This document shows, in pieces, positions 35,799-45,115 of a stretch of DNA of 64,000 nt (positions are counted from its first letter, which is position 1; each line of letters begins with the position of its first letter). Under the pieces are notes generated by a model. That model saw nothing but the letters and a program-made list of their open reading frames with translations. It searched no databases and was not told where the DNA came from. The position numbers and the translations under genes were made by a program. The stretch lies in NCBI GenBank assembly GCA_963750045.1, contig CAVVPD010000007.1, positions 682,001 through 746,000 of the forward strand, written 5' to 3'. Source of the stretch: DASUAS01 sp963750045. GTDB lineage: Bacteria > Actinomycetota > Acidimicrobiia > IMCC26256 > DASPTH01.

Positions 35799-37255
35799 CG
35801 GGCAGAAGGCTCGGACGCGACCTCGTCCTCCAGCGCGAGCTTGGAGTCGGAGGCCGGGATGGGCACCGGGTAGCGCCCGGAGAGGCACGCCGTGCAGAAC
35901 GAGTCCGACGACGCGCCGGTCGCGGATGTGAGGCGGTCGAGCTCGAGGTACGCAAGCGAGTCGACGCCGAGGAAGTCACGGATCTCGCCGACCGACATGT
36001 CGGCGGCGAGCAGCTCGGAGCGGCTGCCCGTGTCCATCCCGTAGGAGCACGGCCACTTGTAGGGCGGCGACGACACCCGGAAGTGCACTTCCGCGGCGCC
36101 CGCCTCGCGCAACATCTGCACCACCTGCTTGGTGGTGGTGCCGCGCACGATGGAGTCGTCGACCACGACGAGCTTCTTGCCGCGGATGTTCTCGGGGAGC
36201 GGGTTGAGCTTGAGCCGCACGCCCTGGCCGCGCTGCTTCTGGTTGGGCTGGATGAACGTACGCCCGACATAGCGATTCTTCACCAGGCCGTCGCCGTAGG
36301 GGATGCCGGCACCGCGCGCGTATCCCTGCGCGGCGGGGATCCCAGACTCGGGGATCGGCATCACCATGTCGGCGTCGACGGGCGCCTGGCGCGCGAGCTC
36401 CTCGCCCATGCGTTGACGGGCGGCATGGACGCTCTTGCCGTAGAGCATGGTGTCGGGACGCGCGAAGTAGACGAACTCGAAGAGACAGAGCTTGGGGTCG
36501 GGTTCGGCAAAACGCTCGGTGTGCACTCCCGACGCGTCGATCACGATCATCTCGCCGGGCTCGACCTCGCGCACGAAGTGCGCGCCGACGATGTCGAGCG
36601 CCGCGGTCTCGCTCGCGAGGACCCAGCCGCCCTCGACCCGACCGAGCACGAGCGGCCAGAACCCGTGGGGATCCCGCACACCGATGAGGTGCGCTTCGTC
36701 CATCATCGCGAACGAGAAGCCGCCTGCGAGCCTGGGCAACACCCGCAGCAGCGCCTGCTCGAGATCCCGACCGTCGGAACGAGCTTCGCTCGCGTACTCG
36801 GCCGCGATCAGCTCGGCGACGAGCGCGGAGTCGGTGGTGGAGTCGAGGCCGGTGTCGCCGGGCACCATGCCCGGGAGCATGCCGAGGTGCTCGGCCAGCT
36901 CGAGCGTGTTGGTGAGGTTCCCGTTGTGGCCCAGCGCGAAGCCGGCGTCACCGACGGACCGGTACACGGGCTGGGCGTTGCGCCAGCTGCTCGACCCGGT
37001 GGTCGAGTAGCGCACGTGGCCGATGGCGAGGTGGCCGTCGAGCGGTGCGAGCCGACGCTCGTCGAACACCTGGGTGACGAGGCCCATGTCCTTCGACACG
37101 GTGATGGTCTGGCCGTCGCTCACCGCGATGCCGGCCGACTCCTGGCCCCGGTGCTGGAGGGCGTAGAGGCCCAGATACGTGAGATGGGCGACTCCCTGCC
37201 CCGGTGCGTACACGCCGAAGACGCCGCACGCGTGGCCGATCTGGGGGTCGTTCAC
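35795..37255 (-). CDS. purF: amidophosphoribosyltransferase
   Basis: 486 residues, the committed step of purine synthesis (PRPP plus glutamine to phosphoribosylamine). A short propeptide ends before the N-terminal nucleophile Cys in GHACGVFGVYAPG. The glutaminase domain has ALQHRGQESAGI and GHNGNLTN. The PRPP loop is VVVDDSIVRGTTTKQ. Four cysteines fit the [4Fe-4S] ligands of the Bacillus-type enzyme: LCLFEFVYF, WPCSYGMDT and SFCTACLSG. GTG 37255 is chosen because it leaves the usual short propeptide. It is intact, unlike several neighbours, and coupled to purM. Confidence 0.96.
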   Translation of the reverse strand: MNDPQIGHACGVFGVYAPGQGVAHLTYLGLYALQHRGQESAGIAVSDGQTITVSKDMGLVTQVFDERRLAPLDGHLAIGHVRYSTTGSSSWRNAQPVYRSVGDAGFALGHNGNLTNTLELAEHLGMLPGMVPGDTGLDSTTDSALVAELIAAEYASEARSDGRDLEQALLRVLPRLAGGFSFAMMDEAHLIGVRDPHGFWPLVLGRVEGGWVLASETAALDIVGAHFVREVEPGEMIVIDASGVHTERFAEPDPKLCLFEFVYFARPDTMLYGKSVHAARQRMGEELARQAPVDADMVMPIPESGIPAAQGYARGAGIPYGDGLVKNRYVGRTFIQPNQKQRGQGVRLKLNPLPENIRGKKLVVVDDSIVRGTTTKQVVQMLREAGAAEVHFRVSSPPYKWPCSYGMDTGSRSELLAADMSVGEIRDFLGVDSLAYLELDRLTSATGASSDSFCTACLSGRYPVPIPASDSKLALEDEVASEPSAR

Positions 37256-37321
37256 CGCTCCAGTATCCCATGCACACAACGGTCAACCCGCACTCCACCG
37301 ACCAGATTCCCTCCACCCACC

Positions 37322-37376
37322 CGAGCATGTGGCGATCGGGTGTCGCCGGCGCCCCTCGATCGACACATGTTCCGTC
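37322..37376. repeat. dispersed palindromic repeat, copy 1 (after purL)
   Basis: On the minus strand this reads GGAACATGTGTCGATCGAGG, then CGCCGGCGACACC, then a complementary right arm that pairs at 15 of 18 positions. It is about 85% identical over 51 bases to the element at 46487-46538. It begins within the purL stop codon and lies before purF, so it may also serve as a terminator or mRNA stabiliser. Confidence 0.65.
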
Positions 37377-39682
37377 AGGGCGCGTGGCCGAGCGCGGCGG
37401 GGATGGCGTCGCGCCAGGCCGCGGTGGCGGCGGCGAGGGTGACGTCGAAGGCGCCCTCGCCCACGAGGCGATCGCCCTCGGCCGTGCCGAGCAGCTGGGC
37501 GGGGACGCTCGCGGTCCGGGCGCGCTCGACGAGCGCCGCCGCGTCGTCGGGATGCACGGCCACGACCACCCGCGACGCCGACTCGGAGAACCACGCGACC
37601 GACGGGACGAGGTCGGTGCCGAGCGCCACACGGAAGCCGCACTCCGCGGCGACGGCCATCTCCGCCAGCGTGACCGCGAGCCCGCCCTCGGCGCAGTCGT
37701 GCACCCCTCGCACCGCGCGCTGCCGCGACGAGCGAGCGCACGAGGTCGTGCAGCGCGAGCGCGGTGTCGAGCTCGGCGGCCGGTGGCGTACCGCCGCGCA
37801 ACGCGTGCAGGCCCGCCCATTCGGAACCACCGAGCTCGGGCGCGGTGTGACCGAGGAGCACGAGCGCGTCACCGTCACCGATCCGCGGGCCCGGAGGAAC
37901 CGACGTGAGCTCGTCGATCAGACCGACGACACCGATGACCGGGGTCGGATCGATGTCGCGACCGCGCGACTCGTTGTAGAAGCTGACGTTGCCCCCCACC
38001 ACCGGGATGCGGAGCGCGCGGCACGCCTCACTCATCCCGTCGACCACCTCGGCGAACTGCCACATCACCTCGGGATGCTCGGGGTTGCCGAAATTCAGGC
38101 AGTTCACGAGCGCCTTGGGCACCGCGCCCACGCACGCGAGGTTGCGCGCCGATTCCATCACCGTGAGCCGGGCACCGGTGTAGGGATCGAGCGCGCAGAA
38201 GCGCGCCTTGCCGTCGGTCGTGAGCGCGAGCGCGCGCGACGTGCCCTTGAGCCGCAACACCGACGCGTCGCCACCGGGCGCGACGACCGTGTTGAGGAAG
38301 AGCTGGTGGTCGTACTGGCGGTACACCCACGACTTGTCGGCGATGGTCGGCGTGGACAGCAGCTCGAGCAGCTCCGCGGAGAGGTCGCTCCCGGCGGGGA
38401 ACCGCGCCGCCAGCGCCGGCGCGGGATCGTCGGCGTGCAGCGCGGCACGAGTCTCGGGCGGGGTCGCGGGTCGGTCGTAGACCGGACCGTCGCCGAGGCT
38501 GGCCACGGGTACGTCCGCCACCGGCCGCCGATCCGACGACAGCTCGACCGGCGCGTCGCCCCTCGGGACCGGGGGATTGGCGCCCGGCACGCCCACCGAG
38601 TCGAACAGGCCGTCGTACACGCGGAAGCGGGCGGTGTCGGTGACCCGGCCGATCACCGAGGCGCGGATCTCCCAGCGCCGGCAGAGGGCGAGCACCGCCT
38701 CGAGGTTCTCGGGGGTGACGATGGCCAGCATGCGCTCCTGGCTCTCGGAGGTCATCACCTCGACGCCGTTCATGCCCGGTTCGCGCTTGGGCATGCGGGC
38801 GAGGTCGACGTCCATGCCGGCGCCGGTCTTGGCCGCGGTCTCCGACGCCGCGCACGAGATGCCCGCGGCACCGAGGTCCTGGACGCCCACCGCGAGGCCG
38901 GCGTCGAGCAGCTCGAGGCAGGCCTCGATCAACCGCTTCTCCTCGAAGGGGTCGCCGACCTGCACCGAGGGCCGCTTGGCGTCGTCACCCTCATCGAACC
39001 CGGCCGACGCGAGGACGCTCGCCCCGCCGATGCCGTCGCGGCCGGTCGCCGAACCGAGCAGCACCGCGACGTTGCCCACTCCTTCCGCCTTGGCGAGGAC
39101 GAGGCGCTCGACCGGCAAGACACCGAGGCAGAGCACGTTGACCAGGGGGTTCTCCCGGTAGCAGTCGTCGAACACCACCTCACCGCCCACGGTGGGCACG
39201 CCGACCGCGTTGCCGTAACCGCTGATGCCGGCGACGACGCCCTCGAACAGGTAGCGCGTGCGGGCGTCGTCAAGGGGTCCGAAGCGCAAGGGGTCCATCA
39301 GCGCGATCGGACGCGCGCCCATCGAGAACACGTCGCGGATGATGCCGCCGACGCCGGTCGCCGCGCCCTGGTAGGGCTCGACGGCGGACGGATGGTTGTG
39401 GCTCTCGATCCGGATGGCGACGGCCAGGCCGTCACCGACGTCGATCACACCCGCGCCCTCACCGGGACCGACGAGCACCCAAGGCGCGTCGGTGGGGAAG
39501 CGACCGAGGTAGCGCTTGGACGACTTGTAGGAGCAGTGCTCGGACCACATCACCGCGTACATCGCGAGCTCGAGCTCGGTGGGCTCGCGATCGAGCAGGT
39601 CGACGATCGCGCCGAGCTCGTCGTCGGTGAGCCCCAATTGCCGGTGGATCGGTTTCGGTTGCACTGGCTCGGCGTCGCTCAT
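37375..39682 (-). CDS. purL: phosphoribosylformylglycinamidine synthase, large subunit (frame broken)
   Basis: Small-type PurL, about 769 residues, working with PurS and PurQ in step 4. It shows MYAVMWSEHCSYKSSK (catalytic His), LVGPGEGAGVIDVGDG, RIESHNHPSAVEPYQGAATGVG, GVQDLGAAGISCAASE and GGNVSFYNES. After a break near 37725 it continues VHDCAEGGLAVTLAEMA to the end. The break is repaired in frame by restoring one CG within a GCGCGC tract, which gives the expected sequence. The ATG at 39682 has TACGAT 12 bases upstream as a possible -10, giving a very short leader. It is transcribed towards purF. Confidence 0.94.
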
Positions 39683-39824
39683 GAGTCGGGACGCATCGTA
39701 GCCAAGGCTCTCTTTCGCTACTGGGTCTCGCGCGGTCGGGCGCCGCTATGTGTGAATAGCGTCCGACGTGATACAACCAATACGCCCGAAAGTCGCGCAG
39801 GACTTGTCGAGGGAGAACCTGACT

Positions 39825-40241
39825 ATGGCGAAAGCCGCTACCCGCACCATGACCGCGCAGCACAAGGCTGCACTCGCCGAAGGGCGTTCCGAGGGCAGGG
39901 CGGTGAAGAACTACCTCGAAGCATTGCAGCAGAACCGGCCCCGTCGGGGGCGCAAACGCACGCCGGATTCCATCAAGAAACGGTTGGGCGCGATCGACGC
40001 CCAATTCGACGATGTCTCCGCGCTCCAGCAGCTCCAGTTGGTCCAGGAACGCATGGACCTGACCCGCGAGCTGGAGACCATGAATACGAAGGTCGACCTT
40101 TCGGCGCTGGAGGCGGCGTTCGTGAAGACCGCCGCCCAGTACGCACGGCGCAAAGGAATCTCCTACGCCGCGTGGCGCGAGCTGGGGGTCTCCGCCGACG
40201 TGCTGAAACGAGCCGGGATCTCCCGGGCTTCGTCGACCTGA
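39825..40241 (+). CDS. conserved hypothetical basic protein between purL and purQ
   Basis: 138 residues, the only plus-strand gene within purL-purS. It starts MAKAATRTMTAQHKAALAEG after a GGGAG ribosome site. A Lys/Arg-rich stretch (RPRRGRKRTPDSIKKRLG) is followed by a helical, probably coiled region (QLQLVQERMDLTRELETM). The end (YARRKGISYAAWRELGVSADVLKRAGI) resembles a small helical nucleic-acid-binding fold. I recall similar unnamed proteins in actinobacteria but know no function. It is divergent from purL with a 142-bp AT-richer spacer, and its end is 3 bases from the purQ stop. It could be a nucleoid or regulatory protein. Confidence 0.8.
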   Translation: MAKAATRTMTAQHKAALAEGRSEGRAVKNYLEALQQNRPRRGRKRTPDSIKKRLGAIDAQFDDVSALQQLQLVQERMDLTRELETMNTKVDLSALEAAFVKTAAQYARRKGISYAAWRELGVSADVLKRAGISRASST

Positions 40242-40244
40242 TCG

Positions 40245-40931
40245 CTAGACGCGAGCAGCAGCGCGCGCACGCGCCGCCGCGAGCATCGACTCCAGCAACA
40301 CGACTCCGTCGGCGCTCCCCAACAGGGGAGAGCTGGCGCGTTCCGGGTGGGGCATGAGACCCACGACGTTGCCCGCCTCGTTGCTGATGCCGGCGATGTC
40401 GTCGAGGCTCCCGTTGGGATTGCGCACGTAGCGCACCACGATGCGGTCTTCGTCGTGCAGACGCCGGAGGGTCGCGTCGTCGCAGACGTAGTTGCCCTCG
40501 AAGTGGTTGATCGGGATGCGCAGCACCGCGCCGGCGGTCGCCCGGTTCGTGAGCGCCGATCGTGTGCTCACGACCTCGAGCTCCACCGTCTCGCACACGA
40601 AGGTGAGGCCGGTGTTCTTCTGCAACGCGCCGGGGAGCAGCCCCGCTTCGGTGAGCACCTGGAACCCGTTGCAGATCCCGATGACCGGGCCGCCGTCCGC
40701 CGCGTGCTCGGCGACCGCGTCCATCACCGGCGAGAACCGGGCGATGGCACCGGTGCGCAGGTAGTCGCCGTGGGCGAACCCGCCGGGCACGACCACCGCG
40801 TCGACTCCGTGCACGGTGCGGTCACCGTGCCAGAGGAGTTCGGCCTCGGCGCCGAGCTCCTCGACCGCCCAGACGACGTCGAGCTCGCAGTTGGTGCCCG
40901 GGAAGACGACGACACCGACCCGCTCGCTCAC
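40245..40931 (-). CDS. purQ: phosphoribosylformylglycinamidine synthase, glutamine amidotransferase subunit
   Basis: 228 residues. The class I glutaminase has the nucleophile Cys in VIGICNGFQVLTEAG and the His/Glu pair in GLMPHPERASSP. It also has VGVVVFPGTNCELDVVWA and VVPGGFAHGDYLRTGAIA. GTG 40931 overlaps the purS stop (GTGA). It supplies ammonia to PurL via PurS. It is intact. Confidence 0.96.
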   Translation of the reverse strand: MSERVGVVVFPGTNCELDVVWAVEELGAEAELLWHGDRTVHGVDAVVVPGGFAHGDYLRTGAIARFSPVMDAVAEHAADGGPVIGICNGFQVLTEAGLLPGALQKNTGLTFVCETVELEVVSTRSALTNRATAGAVLRIPINHFEGNYVCDDATLRRLHDEDRIVVRYVRNPNGSLDDIAGISNEAGNVVGLMPHPERASSPLLGSADGVVLLESMLAAARARAAARV

Positions 40932-41200
40932 GACGCGACCGCTGCTCCGTCGATCGCCGCCATCTCCACCGTGTAGCGCTCGATCACCGGGTTGGCCAGG
41001 AGACGCCGGCACATGTCGTCGACCTGGGCGCGAGCGTCGGCCTCGGACGACGCCTCGATCGCCAACCGGATCGTCTTGGCGATCGACACCTCGGCGACGT
41101 TGTCGTACCCGAGCGCGGGCAGTGCGCGCTCCACCGTCGCGCCCTGCGGATCCAGCACCCCGGGGAGGTGGGTGACGTCGATGCGCACTGCGAATCTCAT
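40928..41200 (-). CDS. purS: phosphoribosylformylglycinamidine synthase, PurS subunit
   Basis: 90 residues, the normal PurS length. It reads GVLDPQGATVERALPALGY and VEVSIAKT-like VAEVSIAKTIRLAIE, then CRRLLANPVIERYTVEM. It forms the bridge between PurL and PurQ for ammonia channelling. ATG 41200 overlaps the purC stop (ATGA). Confidence 0.95.
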   Translation of the reverse strand: MRFAVRIDVTHLPGVLDPQGATVERALPALGYDNVAEVSIAKTIRLAIEASSEADARAQVDDMCRRLLANPVIERYTVEMAAIDGAAVAS

Positions 41201-42081
41201 TCGTCGTCTCCGTACCAGGTGTCGAAGCTCCGCCCGCTCACCTGCTCGTAGGCCTCCACGTACCTCGCCCGCGTCCCCGCGATCACGCTCTCCGGCATAC
41301 GGGGGACGGGCGGTTGCATGTCCCAGCCGATCGAGAGGTAGTGGTCGCGCACGTACTGCTTGTCGAACGACGGCGGCGATGTGCCGATCGCGTACTCGTC
41401 GGCGCCCCAGTAGCGCGACGAGTCGGGGGTGAGCAGCTCGTCGATGACGAGGAGCTCGCCGTCGACCTCACCGAACTCGAGCTTGGTGTCGGCGAGGATC
41501 AGGCCCCGCTCCGCCGCGTGCGCCGCGCCGAACGTGTAGATGGCCAGCGTGAGCTCACGCAGCTCCTCGTAGCGGGCGGCGCCGACGAGCGCGGCCGCCT
41601 CCGCGTCGCCCAGTGGGAGGTCGTGCCCTTCGTCGGCCTTGGTGGTCGGCGTGAAGATAGGCGCGGGGAGGCGCTCCGCCTGGCGCAGCCCCGCAGGCAA
41701 CGGACGGCCCGCGACCGTGCCCGTTTGCTCGTAGTCGGACCACGCCGACCCGAAGAGGTAGCCGCGCGCCACGCACTCGAGGCGCACCGGTCGCGCCGCC
41801 TGGACCAGCATGGCCCGGCCTGCGACCTCGGGTCCGGCGGTCTCGGGGAAGTCGGTGGGGTCGGACGAGACGAGGTGGTTGGGGGCGATGTGTGCCGTCT
41901 GCTCGAACCAGAACGTCGACAGCGCGGTGAGCACCCGGCCCTTGTCGGGGATGAGATCGGGGAGCACGACGTCGAACACCGACACGCGGTCGGAGGCGAC
42001 GACGAGCATGCGGTCGTGATCCACCTCGTAGAGCTCGCGCACCTTGCCCGTGTAGTGATGAGGGAGGGAGAGCTTGCTCAC
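41197..42081 (-). CDS. purC: phosphoribosylaminoimidazole-succinocarboxamide synthase
   Basis: SAICAR synthetase of 294 residues. It has the start HHYTGKVRELYEVDHDRMLVV, then ASDRVSVFDVVLPD, ECVARGYLFGSAWSDY, LILADTKLEFGEVDG and DELLTPDSSRYW. The fold and length match the longer eukaryote-like PurC found in Actinobacteria. GTG 42081 overlaps the purB stop (GTGA). It is intact. Confidence 0.96.
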   Translation of the reverse strand: MSKLSLPHHYTGKVRELYEVDHDRMLVVASDRVSVFDVVLPDLIPDKGRVLTALSTFWFEQTAHIAPNHLVSSDPTDFPETAGPEVAGRAMLVQAARPVRLECVARGYLFGSAWSDYEQTGTVAGRPLPAGLRQAERLPAPIFTPTTKADEGHDLPLGDAEAAALVGAARYEELRELTLAIYTFGAAHAAERGLILADTKLEFGEVDGELLVIDELLTPDSSRYWGADEYAIGTSPPSFDKQYVRDHYLSIGWDMQPPVPRMPESVIAGTRARYVEAYEQVSGRSFDTWYGDDE

Positions 42082-43417
42082 GCGGCCGACTCCGCGCCCG
42101 AACGGCGGGTGTCGAGCGGGCCGAGCGCGTCGAGCGCGGCGAAAGTGCGGTTGACATTGGCCAGCGCGGCCGTGAGGTCGAAGCACGCGGCGAGACGGTC
42201 GTCACCCAGCGCGGTGACGACATCGGTGTCCTCGCGCAACACGTCGAGGAACGGGCGGCGCGACTCCCACGTACGCATCGCGTTGCGCTGCACGGCGCGG
42301 TAGGCGTCGTCGCGCGTCATGCCCGATTCGACCAGCGCGAGGAGCACGGGTTGGCTGAACACGAGCCCGTACGACGCGTCGAGGTTCTCCTGCATCCGGT
42401 CGGGATACACGTGCATGCCTTCGACGATGGCGCGGAACTTCACCAGCACGTAGTACGCGAGCTGCAACGAGTCGGGGAGGACTATGCGCTCGACCGACGA
42501 GTGCGAGATGTCGCGCTCGTGCCACAGCGCGACGTTCTCGAGCCCGGCCTGGAGGTTGCCGCGCAGGACGCGCGCGAGGCCGCTCAACTGCTCGGCCTTC
42601 ACCGGGTTGCGCTTGTGCGGCATGGCGCTGGAGCCCTTCTGGGAGCCGGCACGGAACGGCTCCTCCACCTCACGCACCTCGGTGCGCTGCAGGTGACGGA
42701 TCTCGGTGGCGAACGCCTCGACGCTGGCGCCGACCGACGCGCACGCGTAGAGCAGCTCGGCGTGGCGGTCGCGGGCGATCACCTGGGTGGCGGGCACAGC
42801 AGTGAGACCCAGCGCCTCGCAGACGTAGGCCTCGACCGCGGGATCGATGTTGGAGTAGGTACCCACGGCCCCCGAGAGCTTGCCGACCGCGATCCCCGGC
42901 GGGCGCGGGTCAGCCGCTCGCGGTCACGGCGCACCTGCATCGCCCAGAGCGCGAGCTTGGCGCCGAAGGTCGTGGGCTCGGCGTGCACCCCGTGGGTGCG
43001 ACCGGCCATGGGAACGGCCCGGTAGGCGAGCGCCTGGGCGGTGATCGCCGCCTCCAGGGCGGCGGCCGCCTCCAGGACGAGGTCGCAGGCCTGCACCAGG
43101 ACCATCGACAGGGCGGTGTCGACGACATCGCTCGAGGTGAGGCCGTAGTGCAGCCAGGACCCCGCGGGCGCGCCGATCCGCTCCTGGACCACGTCGACGA
43201 AGGCGGCGACGTCGTGCTCGGTGGTCAATTCCCGCTCGTGGACGGCCTCGACCGTGAAGTCGGCCCGTTCCCGGACGGCCACGGCGTCGGCCGCGGGCAC
43301 CACCCCCAATTTCGCCCAGGCCTCGGTGGCGAGGATCTCGACCTCCAGCCAGGCACGGAAGCGGGCCTCGTCGGTGAAGAGGCCGGCAATCTCAGGCAGC
43401 GCGTAGCGGTCTATCAA
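42078..43417 (-). CDS. purB: adenylosuccinate lyase (frame broken, TTG start)
   Basis: About 446 residues, acting at two purine steps (SAICAR to AICAR, adenylosuccinate to AMP). It shows YALPEIAGLFTDEARFRAWLEVE, HYGLTSSDVVDTALS (catalytic region), AGRTHGVHAEPTTFG, and the fumarase/lyase signature GSSAMPHKRNP. The start is TTG at 43417, supported by a consensus AGGAGG ten bases upstream and by the family N-terminus. A break near 42900 (GGCGGGCGCGGG tract) shifts the frame just before IAVGKLSGA. It is first of the purB-C-S-Q run, with all joints overlapping. Confidence 0.93.
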
Positions 43418-43536
43418 GGGGGCCCTTCCTCCTGCCGAACATCCTACGAGCCGGGATCGGTGCGGACCCGCCCGAGCATGGCGGCGGGACGGGCCGAACT
43501 GGGGCGAGTCATGAAGACCGAGGAGGTCGATCGGGG

Positions 43537-43884
43537 GTGATGCACTGCACGAAGCACTGGACCGAACCCGCCGTCGCGCACTGCGAGACCTGTGGCCAGC
43601 CGTGGTGTGCCGTCTGCCTCGTCCCCCCACCGAAGGACGGCGGGCCGTTGCGCTGCATCCCGTGCTCCCTGGTCATCGCCGGGGTGCGGACCCGCCGCCG
43701 GCGTTCGCGTAGCATGAAACCCGTGCCGCCGTTCCCGCGGGCACGGAGCCGGCTTCCCGTTCGGGCACGGAGCCGGCTTCCCGTTCGGGCACGGAGCCGG
43801 CTTCCCGTTCGGGCACGGAGCCGGCTTCCCGTTCGGGCACGGAGCCGGCGATGTCGCGGCGGTACTGCATCCCGGCCCAGCTGA
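43537..43884 (+). CDS. small B-box-like zinc-finger protein; C-terminal end uncertain
   Basis: A consensus AGGAGG (43521-43526) precedes GTG 43537. The first 56 residues carry paired Cys/His motifs, HCTKHWTEP, HCETCGQPWCAVC and RCIPC, which resemble a B-box zinc finger. After the basic run TRRRRSRS the frame stays open through the 24-bp tandem repeats (43739-43849), giving R-A-R-S-R-L-P-V repeats that run antisense to the purD tail. The genuine protein may end near 43710 if an indel is present. Function unknown; such small zinc proteins are common and uncharacterised in actinobacteria. Confidence 0.55.
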   Translation: MMHCTKHWTEPAVAHCETCGQPWCAVCLVPPPKDGGPLRCIPCSLVIAGVRTRRRRSRSMKPVPPFPRARSRLPVRARSRLPVRARSRLPVRARSRLPVRARSRRCRGGTASRPS

Positions 43885-45105
43885 TCTTGGCGACCGCCTC
43901 GTAGACCCGCGCACGGGCCTCGGCGATGTCGGCACCGGTCGCGGTGACGTCGAGGACGCGTCCTCCCGCGGTCAGCAGCGCCCCGTCGTCGTCGCGCGCG
44001 GTCCCCGCGTGGAACACGCTGACGGCGCCCACGCCGGCGGCCCCGATCCCAGTGATGACGTCGCCGGTGCGCACCGAGGCCGGGTAACCCTCGCTCGCGA
44101 GCACGACGGTGACGCAGGCGTCGGTCGAGAACGCGACGTCGAGTGGTGCGCCGGCCGCGGCAGCCCGAAGGAGCTCGGCGAAGTCGGACGTGATGCGCGG
44201 GAGCACGACCTGGCACTCTGGGTCGCCGAAGCGAACGTTGTACTCGATCACCTTCGGGCCGTCGTCGGTGAGCATCATCCCGGCGTAGAGCACGCCCCGG
44301 TAGTCGGCGCCGTTGCGGGTGAGCCAGCGCAACGTGGGCCGCACCGCGCGGTCCATCACCTCGTTCACGGTCGCGTCGTCGACCACGGGGACCGGGGAGT
44401 ACGCGCCCATCCCGCCGGTGTTGGGCCCGACATCACCGTCGCCGACGCGCTTGAAGTCCTGCGCCGGCGCGAGTGCCAGGGCGGCGTCCGGGTCGCCGTT
44501 GCACACGACGAGAAGCGAGAGCTCCGCGCCGGTGAGGCCTTCCTCGATGACGAGGGTGCGGCCCGCATCGCCGAACGCCTCGCCCGACAGGTAGGCCCAG
44601 CACCGCGTCGCGTGCGTCCGCGAGCGACTCGGTGACCACGACACCCTTCCCCGCGGCGAGACCGTCGGTCTTCACCACGTACGGCGGCGCGAACCCCTCC
44701 AGGTACGCGAGCGCGTGCTCGGCGTCGTCGGCGCCGAACACGGCGTGGCGGGCGGTGGGGACACCGGCGTCGGCCAGCACGTGCTTCATCCAGGCCTTGG
44801 AGCCCTCCAGCCGCGCGCCCGCCGCGCCGGGACCGAAGGCGAGACGACCCCGTGCCCGCACCGCGTCGGCGACACCGGCGACGAGTGGCACCTCCGGTCC
44901 GACGACCACGAGGTCGACGCTCAGGTCGTCGGCAAGCTCGCGCGACCGCGGCCGGATCGGATCCGTCGACGCGGAAGCAGAGCGCGAGCTCGGCGATGCC
45001 GGGGTTGCCCGGCGCCGCGAACACCTCGGGTGCCCCCGGCGAACGCCGCAACGCCCACACGAGCGCGTGCTCACGCCCGCCCGAACCGACGACGAGGACC
45101 CGCAT
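43673..45105 (-). CDS. purD: phosphoribosylamine-glycine ligase (frame broken) with a repeat-encoded C-terminal tail
   Basis: GAR synthetase, step 2 of purine synthesis, ATP-grasp fold. It starts MRVLVVGSGGREHALVWAL, then VVVGPEVPLVAGVADA, ARLEGSKAWMKHVL, VVKTDGLAAGKGVVV, DGDVGPNTGGMGAYSP and VIEYNVRFGDPECQ. Breaks lie near 44955 and 44605. The normal enzyme ends soon after KISWAGMQYRRDI. Here the frame continues about 58 residues with four or more A-G-S-V-P-E-R-E units encoded by the 24-bp repeats and stops at 43673. The tail is probably a late addition. ATG 45105 lies 10 bases after the purA stop. Confidence 0.9.
43739..43849. repeat. 24-bp tandem repeat, 4 full copies plus 15 bases
   Basis: The unit begins GGGCACGGAGCCGGC and ends TTCCCGTTC. 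Copies lie at 43739-43762, 43763-43786, 43787-43810 and 43811-43834, with a partial copy to 43849; all are identical. The unit length is a multiple of three and holds no stop on the strands used by purD and the zinc-finger gene. It is a minisatellite, likely to vary in copy number. Confidence 0.95.
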
Positions 45106-45115
45106 GCCTACGCGC

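Noticed and set aside
36083..40357. A 1,424-codon open frame on the plus strand
   Set aside because: It runs antisense across purF and purL, which have clear family motifs. The composition (Arg/His/Glu-rich, no domains) is that of a GC-rich shadow frame.
43739..43849. CRISPR array
   Set aside because: The repeats are directly adjacent with no spacers, and no cas genes are present.
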